Translations under genes and position numbers: made by a program
Source of the DNA: Ochrobactrum vermis
GTDB taxonomy: Bacteria > Pseudomonadota > Alphaproteobacteria > Rhizobiales > Rhizobiaceae
Assembly: GCF_002975205.1 (NCBI RefSeq)
Contig: NZ_PCOC01000001.1
Location: forward strand, 868,001 to 932,000
Length of the DNA: 64,000 bases
Direction: 5' to 3'
The notes under the pieces: model-generated
Database searches by the model: none
Told to the model about the DNA's origin: nothing
The model's input: only the letters and a program-made list of their open reading frames with translations
Shown: piece by piece, positions 48,792 to 57,978 of the stretch
Numbering within the stretch: position 1 is the stretch's first letter
How the letters are laid out: every line of letters starts with the position of its first letter

Positions 48792-49385
48792 TCAGAACAG
48801 ACGTTCGCGCACATAGATCGTGTCGCCCGGCAGGATAGGATCGGAAATCAGCACGCGGCCAGTCAGAACCTTGCCATTGAACTGGCGTGTGATGTCGATA
48901 TTCTCCTGATTGGCGCGCGGGCTGAAACCGCCCGCAGCGGCGATTGCCTTCTGCGCGGTCATGCCCGGAACATAGGAATACTGGCCAGCGGCACCCACTT
49001 CACCCATCACGAAGATCGGGCGGTAGCGGTCGATTTCAGCACTGACGTCAGGATCGCGCAGATAGCCGCCCCGCAGCTTGGATGCAATGAGGCCCTCTAG
49101 CTGCTTGGATGTCTTGCCACGCGCCGGAATGCTGCCGACAAGCGGGAAGGCGATATAGCCGGCCTGATCGACGCTATATGTGTTGGTGAGGCTCGGTTGC
49201 TCGAAAACCGTGATGCGCACGCGGTCGCCTGCATCCAGCATGTAAGGCTGGTTCAGCGCCTCATGGAAAGCGGGCGGGGCAGGCCGATAGCTGGAGCAGG
49301 CGGAAAGCGTCATGGCGGCAAGGCCGAGTGCCACGAGCAGAGCGTGGCCTTTGCGCTTGTTGTGAATTGTCTTCGCCGTCATCAT
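48792..49385 (-). CDS. Polysaccharide export lipoprotein (Wza/KpsD/ExoF family)
   Basis: A 197-residue protein forming, or assisting, the outer-membrane export channel. The N-terminus is a lipoprotein signal with lipobox LSAC at Cys30. The Poly_export domain reads YMLDAGDRVRITVFEQPSLTNTYSVDQAGYIAFPLVG, followed by SLBB-type repeats (IFVMGEVGAAGQYSYVPGMTAQKAI). At less than 200 residues it is shorter than E. coli Wza (about 380), so it lacks the C-terminal membrane helix; this is usual for rhizobial ExoF/Gum-type proteins. Either ATG of the pair at 49385/49382 may be used. Confidence 0.88.
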   Translation of the reverse strand: MMTAKTIHNKRKGHALLVALGLAAMTLSACSSYRPAPPAFHEALNQPYMLDAGDRVRITVFEQPSLTNTYSVDQAGYIAFPLVGSIPARGKTSKQLEGLIASKLRGGYLRDPDVSAEIDRYRPIFVMGEVGAAGQYSYVPGMTAQKAIAAAGGFSPRANQENIDITRQFNGKVLTGRVLISDPILPGDTIYVRERLF

Positions 49386-49683
49386 CCGCCTCGGTTCTTC
49401 CGAAAAGCAATATTTCTTACGAACGCAATCGACGCGGTACAGGCAGCGCGATTACGAATATCGGTTGCAAGCGTTATCGATTGATTAGGGTTAATGGCTG
49501 GTAAAGAAGACAGGGTTCGGCGCAAAATCTTTATGCCTCGCCGATAATTGGGAACTTATCCTGCTTAACCCTCTGGTTACCTTGTTCCTTTACCTTCCGG
49601 CCAGATTCGGGGGTGCATTACCCCACGCGGGCGAGAGCGATCACGCGCGCAAGCGCACTCGCGAAGTCCATGGAGAATGGGGA

Positions 49684-51891
49684 ATGGCAGAAGTCGATCC
49701 GTTATCAAGGGACGCAGATATTGATATCGGCGCGCTGTTCGCAAGCCTGCGCCGTCACTGGCTGTTCATTGTCGCTGGCGCGCTTCTCATGGCTGCGTTC
49801 GCATGGACTGTCTGCCTTCTTCTGACACCGGATTATCGCGCTGAAGCCCGCATTATGATCGAGGCTCGCGAATCCATCTATACCCGTCCCAACGGTGAAA
49901 CTGCTGCGGAGCGGCCGGTATTCGATGCCGAAGGCGTGAAGAGCCAGGTCGAGGTGTTCTCCTCCGGTGATCTTCTCAAGAAAGTTTCCGACGAACTCAA
50001 GCTGACGGGCAACGAAGCCTTCACGACGACGGAAGTCAAGCCGTGGACCCGCGTTCTCATCATGCTCGGCATGCGCACCGACCCCGCCAAGCTTTCTCCA
50101 GAAGAACGTGTCTTGCTGAAGCTGCGCAAGAACATGCAGGCTTTCGCTGTGACCGCTTCGCGCGTCATCGTAGTGCAGTACACGTCGGCAAATCCCGAGA
50201 CGGCAAAAAACGTCGCCAATGCGCTTGCCAGTCAGTACATCCTATTTCAGCAGGCTGCGAAGCTGGAGTCGAACGATGATGCCACCGGCTGGCTTGCCCC
50301 TGAAATAGACGATCTGCGCAATCGCGTTCGCGATGCGGAAAAGAAGGTTGCGGATTATCGTGCTTCGCGCGGGCTTCTGACCGGGCAGAGCAACAGCACC
50401 ATTGCGACACAGCAGCTCTCGGAAGTCTCCACCGAACTTACGCGGGTCCGCACCAGCCGCGCTTCGGCAGAAGCCAAAGCGGAAAGCATTCGTAAAGCGC
50501 TCGCCTCGGGTGCCTCCATCGACACGCTGCCGGATGTTATCGCTTCCGGTATGATGCAGCGCCTTGCTGAAAGGCGTATTCAGCTCAATGCCCAGATTGC
50601 TGATCTTTCCACGACGCTTCTGGAAGGCCATCCGCGTATCAAGGCGCTGCGCTCGCAGCTTGCCGACCTCGACCAGCAGATCAGGATCGAAGGCCGCAAG
50701 CTCGTTGCAAGTCTCGATAATGAAGTCTCCGCAGCAAAGCTTCGCGAGGACGAACTCAATCGCGAGCTTAACCGCGTGAAGGCACAGGCGGCGCAGGCGG
50801 GCGATCAGGAAGTGGAGCTGCGTGCATTGGAGCGTGAGGCGACGGCACAGCGCCAGCTTCTGGAAACCTATCTGACACGCTATCGTGAAGCCGCCTCGCG
50901 AACCGACCGCAATTATGTGCCGGTCGATGCCCGGGTTTTTTCTTCTGCTGAAGCACCTGCAGTGCCCTATTATCCGATGATACTGCCGATTGTCGGTTCG
51001 ACCTTCGCGGCTGGCCTGCTGTTGCTGTCGATTTTCGTTCTCCTGCGTGAATTGTTCAGCGGACGTGCATTTGTGACTGCGGATGGCCAAAGGGTTGCGG
51101 CGGTCGAGGAAATCGAAATGCCGGTCATTGCCGCCGCCGCTGAAGCCGCTGCCGTACCGCCATCGAGATCTGAACGTATTGACGCTGTTTCCGAGGAAAC
51201 AATTGTGGCACCCCGCCGTTCATGGACTATGCCGTTTGCGGCGAAGTCGCCAGTTTTCGAGACAAGGAAATCCGTGGAGGAGTTTCCCGTGATAAAGCAA
51301 GGTGAGATCAAGCAGCGCGAAACGAGACAGCGCAATCCCAATGGCGTGGAGGCTGTTGCCGATCTGCTCGCCGGTGGAAAGTTGAAGCGCATTGTGGTCG
51401 TCTCTCCCGAGGGCGATAAGGCATCGGCGGGAACGGTGCGTTTGCTACGTGAATTCGCCGACCGCGGCAAACGTGCAATTCTCGTGGATATGACCGCACA
51501 GGGAACTGTTGGCCTTGCCATGCTGGACGGCACGCATCTACCCGGTATTACCGAGCTTTTGACCGGCGAGCGCCGCTTCAACGAGGTCATTCACAGTGAC
51601 CGGTTCTCGCAGGCCCATGTCGTTCCGCTGGGCGAGGCCGACCCTGAATTCGCCATGCGCTCTGCCGATCGCCTGCCTCTCATCCTCGACGCATTGGAAA
51701 CGGTCTACGATTTTGTCGTGGTGGAATGCGGTCCGTCATCTTCGGAGCAGATTCGACGCATTGCCGATGGGCCCGCCTCTGTCGTGATGAGCATCGTCGA
51801 TCCGGATGACAAGGGCGTTGCGCTGGCTGCCCTCGACCTCGATCAAGGTGGCTATGAAGACGTCGTCATTTTGATGGATGAAACCGCCTGA
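49684..51891 (+). CDS. Wzz-type chain-length/export protein with degenerate BY-kinase domain
   Basis: A 735-residue co-polymerase of the inner membrane that sets polysaccharide length. The Wzz domain starts IGALFASLRRHWLFIVAGALL (first helix), a periplasmic coiled-coil region (about 200-400) and a second helix IVGSTFAAGLLLLSIFVLL near 440. The C-terminal domain resembles a bacterial tyrosine kinase, but where Walker A (GEGKST) belongs it reads SPEGDKASAGT, and no tyrosine cluster closes the protein. ATG 49684 follows GGAGAATGGGA. It is divergent from the export gene. Confidence 0.88.
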   Translation: MAEVDPLSRDADIDIGALFASLRRHWLFIVAGALLMAAFAWTVCLLLTPDYRAEARIMIEARESIYTRPNGETAAERPVFDAEGVKSQVEVFSSGDLLKKVSDELKLTGNEAFTTTEVKPWTRVLIMLGMRTDPAKLSPEERVLLKLRKNMQAFAVTASRVIVVQYTSANPETAKNVANALASQYILFQQAAKLESNDDATGWLAPEIDDLRNRVRDAEKKVADYRASRGLLTGQSNSTIATQQLSEVSTELTRVRTSRASAEAKAESIRKALASGASIDTLPDVIASGMMQRLAERRIQLNAQIADLSTTLLEGHPRIKALRSQLADLDQQIRIEGRKLVASLDNEVSAAKLREDELNRELNRVKAQAAQAGDQEVELRALEREATAQRQLLETYLTRYREAASRTDRNYVPVDARVFSSAEAPAVPYYPMILPIVGSTFAAGLLLLSIFVLLRELFSGRAFVTADGQRVAAVEEIEMPVIAAAAEAAAVPPSRSERIDAVSEETIVAPRRSWTMPFAAKSPVFETRKSVEEFPVIKQGEIKQRETRQRNPNGVEAVADLLAGGKLKRIVVVSPEGDKASAGTVRLLREFADRGKRAILVDMTAQGTVGLAMLDGTHLPGITELLTGERRFNEVIHSDRFSQAHVVPLGEADPEFAMRSADRLPLILDALETVYDFVVVECGPSSSEQIRRIADGPASVVMSIVDPDDKGVALAALDLDQGGYEDVVILMDETA

Positions 51892-51955
51892 CTGCAAAAT
51901 GCGATTCTGGAACAATGCTTTGAGCCGTGTTCCTGAATCAGATTGCTAACGGCTT

Positions 51956-53092
51956 CTACCTTTTTGCGAACCTGCTGCGCAGCGTCTTGGCAAGGCTCCA
52001 CAGACGTGGGTTACGCTTGAGACTTCCGGCAACCGCATTACGGGCTGATTGAAGCGCTGTGAAAAGCTTGCCCTTGGCGGACAGCGGCACCAGCGTGTCA
52101 TAGATCTTGAGCTCGATGTCGCACCACTCGCGCTTGTACGGCTCGTCACCGATACCGAAGCTGTAGATGGGACGACCGTCGTCGCAACTGCGCCTGATAT
52201 CCTCGAAGAAGAGAAACTCACCCGGACTTGCCGTCATCAGCTCGTCTTCTGCGATGGCAGCAAACTCGACGGTAGGGCCTGTATAGCTGAACAGCTTTCC
52301 GATGATCGAACGTATGGTTCCGCCAACTTCGAGAAAGCGCAGTTCGCTCACGTCCTGCCCCTTCGCCACTCCGTCGCCGAAGAAGACTTTGAAGAAATTG
52401 CGCACATTCCCGTCGCCGAAAGGATCACGGATCCCCATCTGCCGGAAACGCTGGGCCTTCATCGCAAAATAGAGATCGAGAATGGCATCGGATTCCGCAC
52501 GGTTCTGAGGACCGGCAATTCTCCAGCCACCGCATTCTTCGTATCGGCGACTGTGCTGGCGATGCTTTTTCAGTTTGCGCTTGCGATTGCCGCGATCAAG
52601 TACGGCATCGAAACCGCCACCGAGCGAGGCGGAAAGAACCGGATTTGGATTGGGAACTTTTCCGAGAGCAAGCAGCGGATTGACTGCGCCTTGCAGTTGG
52701 GCCAGTTGCCGTGTCAGCGAGAGCGCATCTATATCGAGCCGCCCCTTGCGAATTGCATCGATCAGCAGGCGAACCGCGCTTCGTTCGATGTCCGCACCAC
52801 GGTCTTTCATCAGCCAGGGGAAATTGCAATTGGCATGGCTTCCGCCGGGATAGCGCGCAATTTTCGCGCCGTTGTGGCTGATGACTTCCAACGGCACAAG
52901 CAGAATTGGACCATCACCGTCAAAAAGCCCGACGACAAAACTGTCAGCATTGACGATTGCACGCCAATTATCGATCCATGCGAGCGATTGTGGCGCACCA
53001 TGAATAGCCGCGCCAGTTTCCCAGAGCTCGCCGATCTCGCTGAAATTCGTCAGAATGCGCGCTGCAACTTTGCCCGCCATCGTCTGCAGCAT
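51956..53092 (-). CDS. GNAT/FemAB-type acyltransferase (CelD/BcsL family)
   Basis: A 378-residue protein of the family linked to exopolysaccharide and cellulose synthesis (CelD). It has two GNAT-like halves; FAMKAQRFRQMGIRDPFGDG and the C-terminal GEFLFFEDIRRSCDDGRPIYSFGIGDEPYKREW are typical, the last matching the W-x-Y-K-x-x-W signature of these proteins. It may acylate the polysaccharide. Start at ATG 53092 or 53080. It is convergent with the Wzz-like gene and closes the locus. Confidence 0.82.
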   Translation of the reverse strand: MLQTMAGKVAARILTNFSEIGELWETGAAIHGAPQSLAWIDNWRAIVNADSFVVGLFDGDGPILLVPLEVISHNGAKIARYPGGSHANCNFPWLMKDRGADIERSAVRLLIDAIRKGRLDIDALSLTRQLAQLQGAVNPLLALGKVPNPNPVLSASLGGGFDAVLDRGNRKRKLKKHRQHSRRYEECGGWRIAGPQNRAESDAILDLYFAMKAQRFRQMGIRDPFGDGNVRNFFKVFFGDGVAKGQDVSELRFLEVGGTIRSIIGKLFSYTGPTVEFAAIAEDELMTASPGEFLFFEDIRRSCDDGRPIYSFGIGDEPYKREWCDIELKIYDTLVPLSAKGKLFTALQSARNAVAGSLKRNPRLWSLAKTLRSRFAKR

Positions 53093-53104
53093 CCTTGAAT
53101 GGGG

Positions 53105-53323
53105 TCAGTGTTGTTTCTTGCGTGGCGGCTGCGCCATCCACCAGATGATGCCCATGGCTGGCAGAACCCAGAGAATGCCGGTCGCGAAGAAATACAGGAG
53201 ATGCACCCATGCGCTCGATTCAGCGAGATGCGCTACGGCGATAATGGTAGCGAACACCGCATAGATGATGACGAGTGAAACCAGCAAAAAAGTGCCGATC
53301 AGTTTCTTCAGCCGAACGGGCAT
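53105..53323 (-). CDS. DUF2842 family small membrane protein
   Basis: A 72-residue protein with two helices (IGTFLLVSLVIIYAVFATIIA and FFATGILWVLPAMGIIWWM) and the closing PPRKK. It matches the DUF2842 family that is common in Alphaproteobacteria, of unknown function. ATG 53323 follows GGAGAACTGCACC. It is divergent from ctaA by 151 nt, the usual neighbour in this group. Confidence 0.85.
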   Translation of the reverse strand: MPVRLKKLIGTFLLVSLVIIYAVFATIIAVAHLAESSAWVHLLYFFATGILWVLPAMGIIWWMAQPPRKKQH

Positions 53324-53474
53324 GGTGCAGTTCTCCTTTTCCCCTTTCTTCACTAACCGGTGATCGGGGCCAGTGAAAGGGCAAAAACGCGGCGGCATGT
53401 CGCGTGACGCGAACTTGTAACTCACAGGTCGATGCTGCATGTATCCTTCGGCTCATTATCGAAGGGTGAATGGC

Positions 53475-54548
53475 ATGACGGCAGCAACGGCGCAGCGTGT
53501 AGGGCAGGGTTCCAGGTTATCGAAAGAGGACCGCGACCGCCGCCTTGTACGTTACTGGCTTTATGCGGTGTTTGTCGTGCTGATCGCAATCGTCATGGTC
53601 GGCGGGGCCACCCGCATGACCGGGTCGGGTCTGTCGATCACCGAATGGAAGCCCATTCACGGTGTGATTCCGCCACTCAACCACGCCGAATGGCTGGAGG
53701 AGTTCGACAAGTACCGCCAGATTCCGCAATATCAGCAGATCAACAAGGGTATGTCTCTTGAGGCGTTTCAGTCGATCTTCTGGTGGGAATGGGCGCATCG
53801 CCTGCTGGCACGCTTCGTTGGCTTTCTGGTTGCGGTCCCACTGGCCTTCTTCTGGGTGACAGGGCGACTGAAAGGCGGTCTCAAATACCGTATGCTGGGG
53901 CTTCTGGCGCTGGGCGGTCTTCAGGGCGCTATCGGCTGGTGGATGGTCGCTTCCGGTCTCAGTGTACTGACCAGCGTCAGCCAGTACCGTCTGGCAATCC
54001 ACTTGACGACAGCCTGTATCATCATAACGGCGGTATTCTATATCGCGCGCGGTCTTGTCACTTACAGTGAGCGGCCAGCGGAAAGGTCGATCCAGCGCTT
54101 TGCCGGATGGATCGTGTTTGCGGTCCTCGTGCAGATTTATCTGGGCGGTCTCGTGGCCGGACTGCATGCCGGCCTGACCTACAATACCTGGCCGCTGATG
54201 GACGGCGCGATCATCCCCTCCGATCTGTTCATCCAGTCGCCATGGTGGCGCAACCTGTTTGAAAACCCGAAAACCGTGCAGTTCGTGCACCGCATGTTCG
54301 CTTATACGGTTCTGGTTCTCACCGTTCTCCATTCCCTTCAGGTCTGGAAAGATGCGCCGGGCACGACCCATGCGCGCCGGACCATCGTGTTGCTTGGCCT
54401 CGTGCTCGTACAGGCAGTCATCGGCATCGGAACGCTGCTGATGAGCGTGCCACTTCACATGGGGCTGACACACCAGTTCGTTGCGCTGATCGTGCTGGCT
54501 TTCGCGGTCGCGCACTGGCGCGCGACAAAGGGCGCCTACGCGGGATAA
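53475..54548 (+). CDS. ctaA: Haem A synthase (CtaA/COX15)
   Basis: Oxidises the haem O methyl group to give haem A for cytochrome c oxidase. The 357-residue, eight-helix protein has the conserved histidines in [42 protein letters not shown] and [11 protein letters not shown], and [19 protein letters not shown]. It is the long type 2 form without the short cysteine loop of Bacillus CtaA. ATG 53475 follows CGAAGGGTGAATGGC. Its 3' end overlaps the convergent kinase-like gene by 13 nt. Confidence 0.95.
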   Translation: MTAATAQRVGQGSRLSKEDRDRRLVRYWLYAVFVVLIAIVMVGGATRMTGSGLSITEWKPIHGVIPPLNHAEWLEEFDKYRQIPQYQQINKGMSLEAFQSIFWWEWAHRLLARFVGFLVAVPLAFFWVTGRLKGGLKYRMLGLLALGGLQGAIGWWMVASGLSVLTSVSQYRLAIHLTTACIIITAVFYIARGLVTYSERPAERSIQRFAGWIVFAVLVQIYLGGLVAGLHAGLTYNTWPLMDGAIIPSDLFIQSPWWRNLFENPKTVQFVHRMFAYTVLVLTVLHSLQVWKDAPGTTHARRTIVLLGLVLVQAVIGIGTLLMSVPLHMGLTHQFVALIVLAFAVAHWRATKGAYAG

Positions 54549-55381
54549 ACAGTCTGGCGCAGATGCCTAAGCGCGGAGGCGATCTTCAGCTCCCGCACCT
54601 CGTCTTCGTCGTTGCGGTCTTCGCGGTGCCATGCGGCTGAGAGACAGCCATAGGCAAAGGCATAATCCAGAATATAGGCCGGTTCGCGCCCGATGATTGG
54701 CGCGAAATGCTCGGCCATGCGCCGGGCGCGTTCCAGGTCGAGGCAGAGATCATCCCGGTCGAGCGGATTGTAGAAAATATTGGCGGCATCGAAAGCCGCG
54801 TCGCCGACCAGTCCGTGCGGATCGATGGCGAGCCAGCCGCGTGGTCCCTTGATGATGTTTTCGTGGTGAATGTCACCATGCAGCGGAATAGCCTTGTGTG
54901 GCGTTGCCAGCAGGCGCTTCGCGACCGCTGTTCCTTCCGCATAGACAGGGCTTTCGTTTGTTACGGCGAAGAGACCGGAAAAGTGCTTGTCCAGCGGTTG
55001 CAGGTCCGCCGGTATCGGGGCAGGAGAGGGCGTATGCAGCGCGCTTAGGACTTCGCCGAATATCTGCAAGCATTCGGCATCCTTGCCGCGTTTCAGATGC
55101 TCATCGAGGTGATAGCCGCCCGCATATTCGAGCAGCATCGATGTACCCTTGAGGCCGTATAATCGTACCGCGCCATGGCCCTCCTGCCAGTCGAGATAAT
55201 GCGCGCCGCGCAGCTCTTCCATTCCGGCTGGTTTCAACTGCTTGACGACAAAAACCTCGCCTGGATGGTCGCTGCGTTCAACCTTCCAGACAAGACTTGA
55301 ATGTGTATCTGCCAGGGGCTCGGATGAGCCGATATTCCATTCGACAGGAAATACCGGCTTAAAATCTTTGTTTTCAAGCAT
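54536..55381 (-). CDS. Aminoglycoside/hydroxyurea phosphotransferase family kinase (APH(6)-like)
   Basis: A 281-residue APH-fold kinase. The catalytic loop and metal site read [26 protein letters not shown], which with [14 protein letters not shown] is the pattern of the streptomycin 6-phosphotransferase/hydroxyurea kinase family. It may give low-level aminoglycoside resistance or act on an unknown metabolite; chromosomal members are often uncharacterised. The start codon ATG 55381 and its GGGATAAAGAC ribosome binding site both lie in a type B palindromic repeat. It follows argC by 43 nt on the same strand. Confidence 0.85.
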   Translation of the reverse strand: MLENKDFKPVFPVEWNIGSSEPLADTHSSLVWKVERSDHPGEVFVVKQLKPAGMEELRGAHYLDWQEGHGAVRLYGLKGTSMLLEYAGGYHLDEHLKRGKDAECLQIFGEVLSALHTPSPAPIPADLQPLDKHFSGLFAVTNESPVYAEGTAVAKRLLATPHKAIPLHGDIHHENIIKGPRGWLAIDPHGLVGDAAFDAANIFYNPLDRDDLCLDLERARRMAEHFAPIIGREPAYILDYAFAYGCLSAAWHREDRNDEDEVRELKIASALRHLRQTVYPA

Positions 55382-55424
55382 GTCTTTATCCCAAAACCGG
55401 TTCCCACTTTTGGGAGATATGCTT
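55379..55424. repeat. Dispersed palindrome (type B), copy 2, supplying a start site
   Basis: CATGTCTTTATCCCAAAACCG with a TGGGAGATATGCTT arm. It fills the gap between the argC stop and the kinase gene and contributes that gene's ribosome binding site and start codon. Confidence 0.7.
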
Positions 55425-56359
55425 TAGGCCTTGCCAAGCATGAGGTTCATGTTCTGGACGGCTGCACCCGATGCACCCTTGCCGAGATTGTCGAGCAGCG
55501 CCACCAGATTAACCTCGCCGTCGCCTTCGGTGCCGAAGACAAAAAGCTTCATGCCGTCATTGCCAGCAAGCTCTTCCGCATCGACACGCGCCAGTTTTGT
55601 GCTTTCTTCAAGCGGCACGACCTCGACAATATCCTGACCGGCGTAATGCTCCGTCAGTGCGGCATGAATTTCGGCGAGTGACGGCGTTCCCTCAAGTTCG
55701 CTCAGGAACAGCGGAACCTGCACGATCATGCCCTGCGGGAAACGCCCGACGCTTGGGCTGAAGATCGGGCGGCGATCCAGACGGCCATGCAATTGCAGTT
55801 CCGGCACGTGCTTGTGCTTGAGCGGCAGGCCGTAGAGGAAATTGTTGGCAGCGAGGTGCTCCGGGTGGTTCTTGTCTTCCATCTGCGCAATCATCTGCTT
55901 GCCTCCGCCTGTATAGCCGGAGACAGCATTGACGCTGACCGGATAGTCGGCGGACAGCAGGCCCGCATCGCGCAGCGGACGAACAAGCGCAATCGCGCCG
56001 GTCGGGTAACAACCCGGATTGGCAACGAGGCGCGCCTCGGCAATGCGTTCACGCTGGCCCTTGGCCAGCTCGGCGAAACCATAGGCCCAGTCCGGATGCA
56101 CGCGATGCGCGGTCGAAGTATCGATGATGCGGGTCGAGTTATGACCTTCGAGCAGCGAAACCGCTTCTTTGGAAGCATCATCAGGCAGGCACAGGATCGC
56201 AATATCGGCTGCGCGCAGATAGTCGGCGCGCAAATCCTTGTTGCGCCGCTCGGCTTCCGGAATGGAGATCACTTCAAGATCGTTGCGTTCGGCCAGACGG
56301 GTGCGGATCTGCAAGCCGGTGGTGCCGTGTTCGCCATCGATGAAGATTTTCGGGTTCAT
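55424..56359 (-). CDS. argC: N-acetyl-gamma-glutamyl-phosphate reductase, type 2
   Basis: The NADPH-dependent third step of arginine synthesis. At ATG 56359 the protein is 311 residues, the short type 2 form found in Alphaproteobacteria. It has [18 protein letters not shown] at the N-terminus, the catalytic cysteine in [15 protein letters not shown] near residue 117, and [14 protein letters not shown]. The kinase-like gene follows after 43 nt, so the two may be cotranscribed. Confidence 0.93.
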   Translation of the reverse strand: MNPKIFIDGEHGTTGLQIRTRLAERNDLEVISIPEAERRNKDLRADYLRAADIAILCLPDDASKEAVSLLEGHNSTRIIDTSTAHRVHPDWAYGFAELAKGQRERIAEARLVANPGCYPTGAIALVRPLRDAGLLSADYPVSVNAVSGYTGGGKQMIAQMEDKNHPEHLAANNFLYGLPLKHKHVPELQLHGRLDRRPIFSPSVGRFPQGMIVQVPLFLSELEGTPSLAEIHAALTEHYAGQDIVEVVPLEESTKLARVDAEELAGNDGMKLFVFGTEGDGEVNLVALLDNLGKGASGAAVQNMNLMLGKA

Positions 56360-56448
56360 GCGTTTTGCCTTTGAATTCAAAAAGTTACGACAATATTCGG
56401 AATCAGTTTTCGAGCTGCTTGAATCAATCTATGAACAAGCGTCGCGCT

Positions 56449-57408
56449 TCATCGTCGTTCTTGCCGTTCGGCCAGAAGGCCCAGATAGTACATTGCGATC
56501 GTCGCTCCCGCGATTGCTGTTATATCGGCATGGTCGTAGGCTGGTGCAACCTCGACCACATCGGCGCCCACGAAGTCAAGAGCTGTCAGCTTGCGCAGCA
56601 CCGAAAGCATCTTTGCCGACGAAGGTCCGCCTGCGACCGGCGTGCCGGTTCCCGGTGCGAAGGCCGGATCGAGACAGTCGATGTCGAAGGTCAGATAGGT
56701 CTTGCTGCCATTGGTACGCTTCAGGATCTCATCGGCGATCGCTGCTGCCGACATGTCTTCGACCTCATGACCGTAAATGATCTTGATGCCGCAATCTTCC
56801 GGCGCATGCGTGCGGATACCGATCTGGATCGAGTGGTCAGGATCGATAATGCCGTCGCGCACCGCACGGGCCACGAAAGAGCCGTGATCGATCCGCTTGC
56901 CATCGTCGAACCATGTATCCTGATGCGCATCGAACTGCACCAGCGCCAGCGGACCATATTTCGCAGCGTGTGCCTTGAGCAGCGGCCATGTGACGAAATG
57001 ATCGCCGCCGAGTGTCAGCAGGAATGCATCCGATTTCAGGATTTTCGCCGCTTCGCGTTCGATAGTGGCAGGGGTCTTATAGTGATTGCCATAGTCGAGC
57101 AGGCAGTCGCCATAGTCGATGACGGCGAGATTCTCGAAAAGATCGCGTTCGAATGGATATTGCGGATCATTGTCGAAGATCGCCGATGCCCGCCGGATGG
57201 CCTGCGGGCCGAAACGTGCGCCGGGCCGGTTGGATACGGCTGCATCGAACGGAATGCCCCAGACGACCGCCTCCGCGCCCTTCAACGACTTCGTGTACAT
57301 GCGCCGCATGAACGACAGCACACCGGCATGGGTGGGATCTGTTGCTGCACTGGTCAGGCTGCGGGCTGTGATCGCGTGGTCGATGGTCTTTGAAGGCATG
57401 GCTGTCAT
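56449..57408 (-). CDS. speB: Agmatinase-family ureohydrolase
   Basis: A 319-residue binuclear manganese or nickel hydrolase. The metal ligands are visible: LTLGGDHFVTWPLL (His), VQFDAHQDTW (Asp, His, Asp) and TFDIDCLDPAFAPGTGTPV (two Asp). Agmatinase is the likely function, releasing urea and putrescine. Some proteins of this fold are guanidinobutyrase or guanidine hydrolase, so the substrate is not certain. An upstream small monooxygenase gene, 30 nt away, is in the same operon. No guanidine riboswitch precedes this pair. Confidence 0.88.
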   Translation of the reverse strand: MTAMPSKTIDHAITARSLTSAATDPTHAGVLSFMRRMYTKSLKGAEAVVWGIPFDAAVSNRPGARFGPQAIRRASAIFDNDPQYPFERDLFENLAVIDYGDCLLDYGNHYKTPATIEREAAKILKSDAFLLTLGGDHFVTWPLLKAHAAKYGPLALVQFDAHQDTWFDDGKRIDHGSFVARAVRDGIIDPDHSIQIGIRTHAPEDCGIKIIYGHEVEDMSAAAIADEILKRTNGSKTYLTFDIDCLDPAFAPGTGTPVAGGPSSAKMLSVLRKLTALDFVGADVVEVAPAYDHADITAIAGATIAMYYLGLLAERQERR

Positions 57409-57438
57409 CCGGATGATGGTCTGGCTTCTATAGCGCTT

Positions 57439-57798
57439 TCATTCGCTCTTGGCATCAAACCCGTAAGCGCGTTCGACGCGACCGATACGCACGCGATAGA
57501 TTTCGTACCATTTCTGGCGACCGAGCTTCTGCGCCACCAGATGGTCCACATCGCGCTTCCATGCTCTGATGCTCTCTTCGTCTGCCCAGAACGAGTTGGT
57601 GATGCCGAAGCCTTCCGCATCGCGCGCGCTTTCAATGCCGAGATAGCCCGGCTGCCTGGCTGCAAGCTCACCCATCTGAACCGCCATGTCGCCGTAGCCG
57701 TTATCCTCACCAGCGACACGTTGCGACGCAAAGGTGACGATCAGATAGGGAGGTTCCGGCGTTACGGCAAAGCGGTTCGATGTTGCGGACGAGGACAT
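57439..57798 (-). CDS. Antibiotic biosynthesis monooxygenase (ABM) domain protein
   Basis: A 119-residue ferredoxin-like dimeric domain: PPYLIVTFASQRVAGEDNGY and LAARQPGYLGIESARDAEGFG with ITNSFWADEESIRAWKRDVDH. This family includes haem-degrading and quinol monooxygenases as well as proteins without known activity. It is the first gene of an operon with the ureohydrolase, which suggests a link that cannot be specified. The start is ATG 57798. Confidence 0.82.
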   Translation of the reverse strand: MSSSATSNRFAVTPEPPYLIVTFASQRVAGEDNGYGDMAVQMGELAARQPGYLGIESARDAEGFGITNSFWADEESIRAWKRDVDHLVAQKLGRQKWYEIYRVRIGRVERAYGFDAKSE

Positions 57799-57978
57799 GG
57801 CTTATCCATTCATGGAAATGGTTGGAAATGCTTCAGCTCATTCATATTCATGACGATTATCGAACCGGCTTGCAACTGTGTTGAAGTCGCGCTGTCGCCC
57901 AAAATATTGAGGGCACATAACGGCAATTGAGAACGGGGAAACCTTCGGCGCTAATAACCTCTTTCAATGAGGGACATT

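Noticed and set aside
56365..57393. A 342-codon plus-strand frame over the ureohydrolase gene
   Set aside because: Antisense to an intact gene with all metal ligands; composition is typical of a shadow frame.
57799..57978. A guanidine-II element before the ABM-ureohydrolase pair
   Set aside because: No ACGR-looped hairpins are present on the minus strand.
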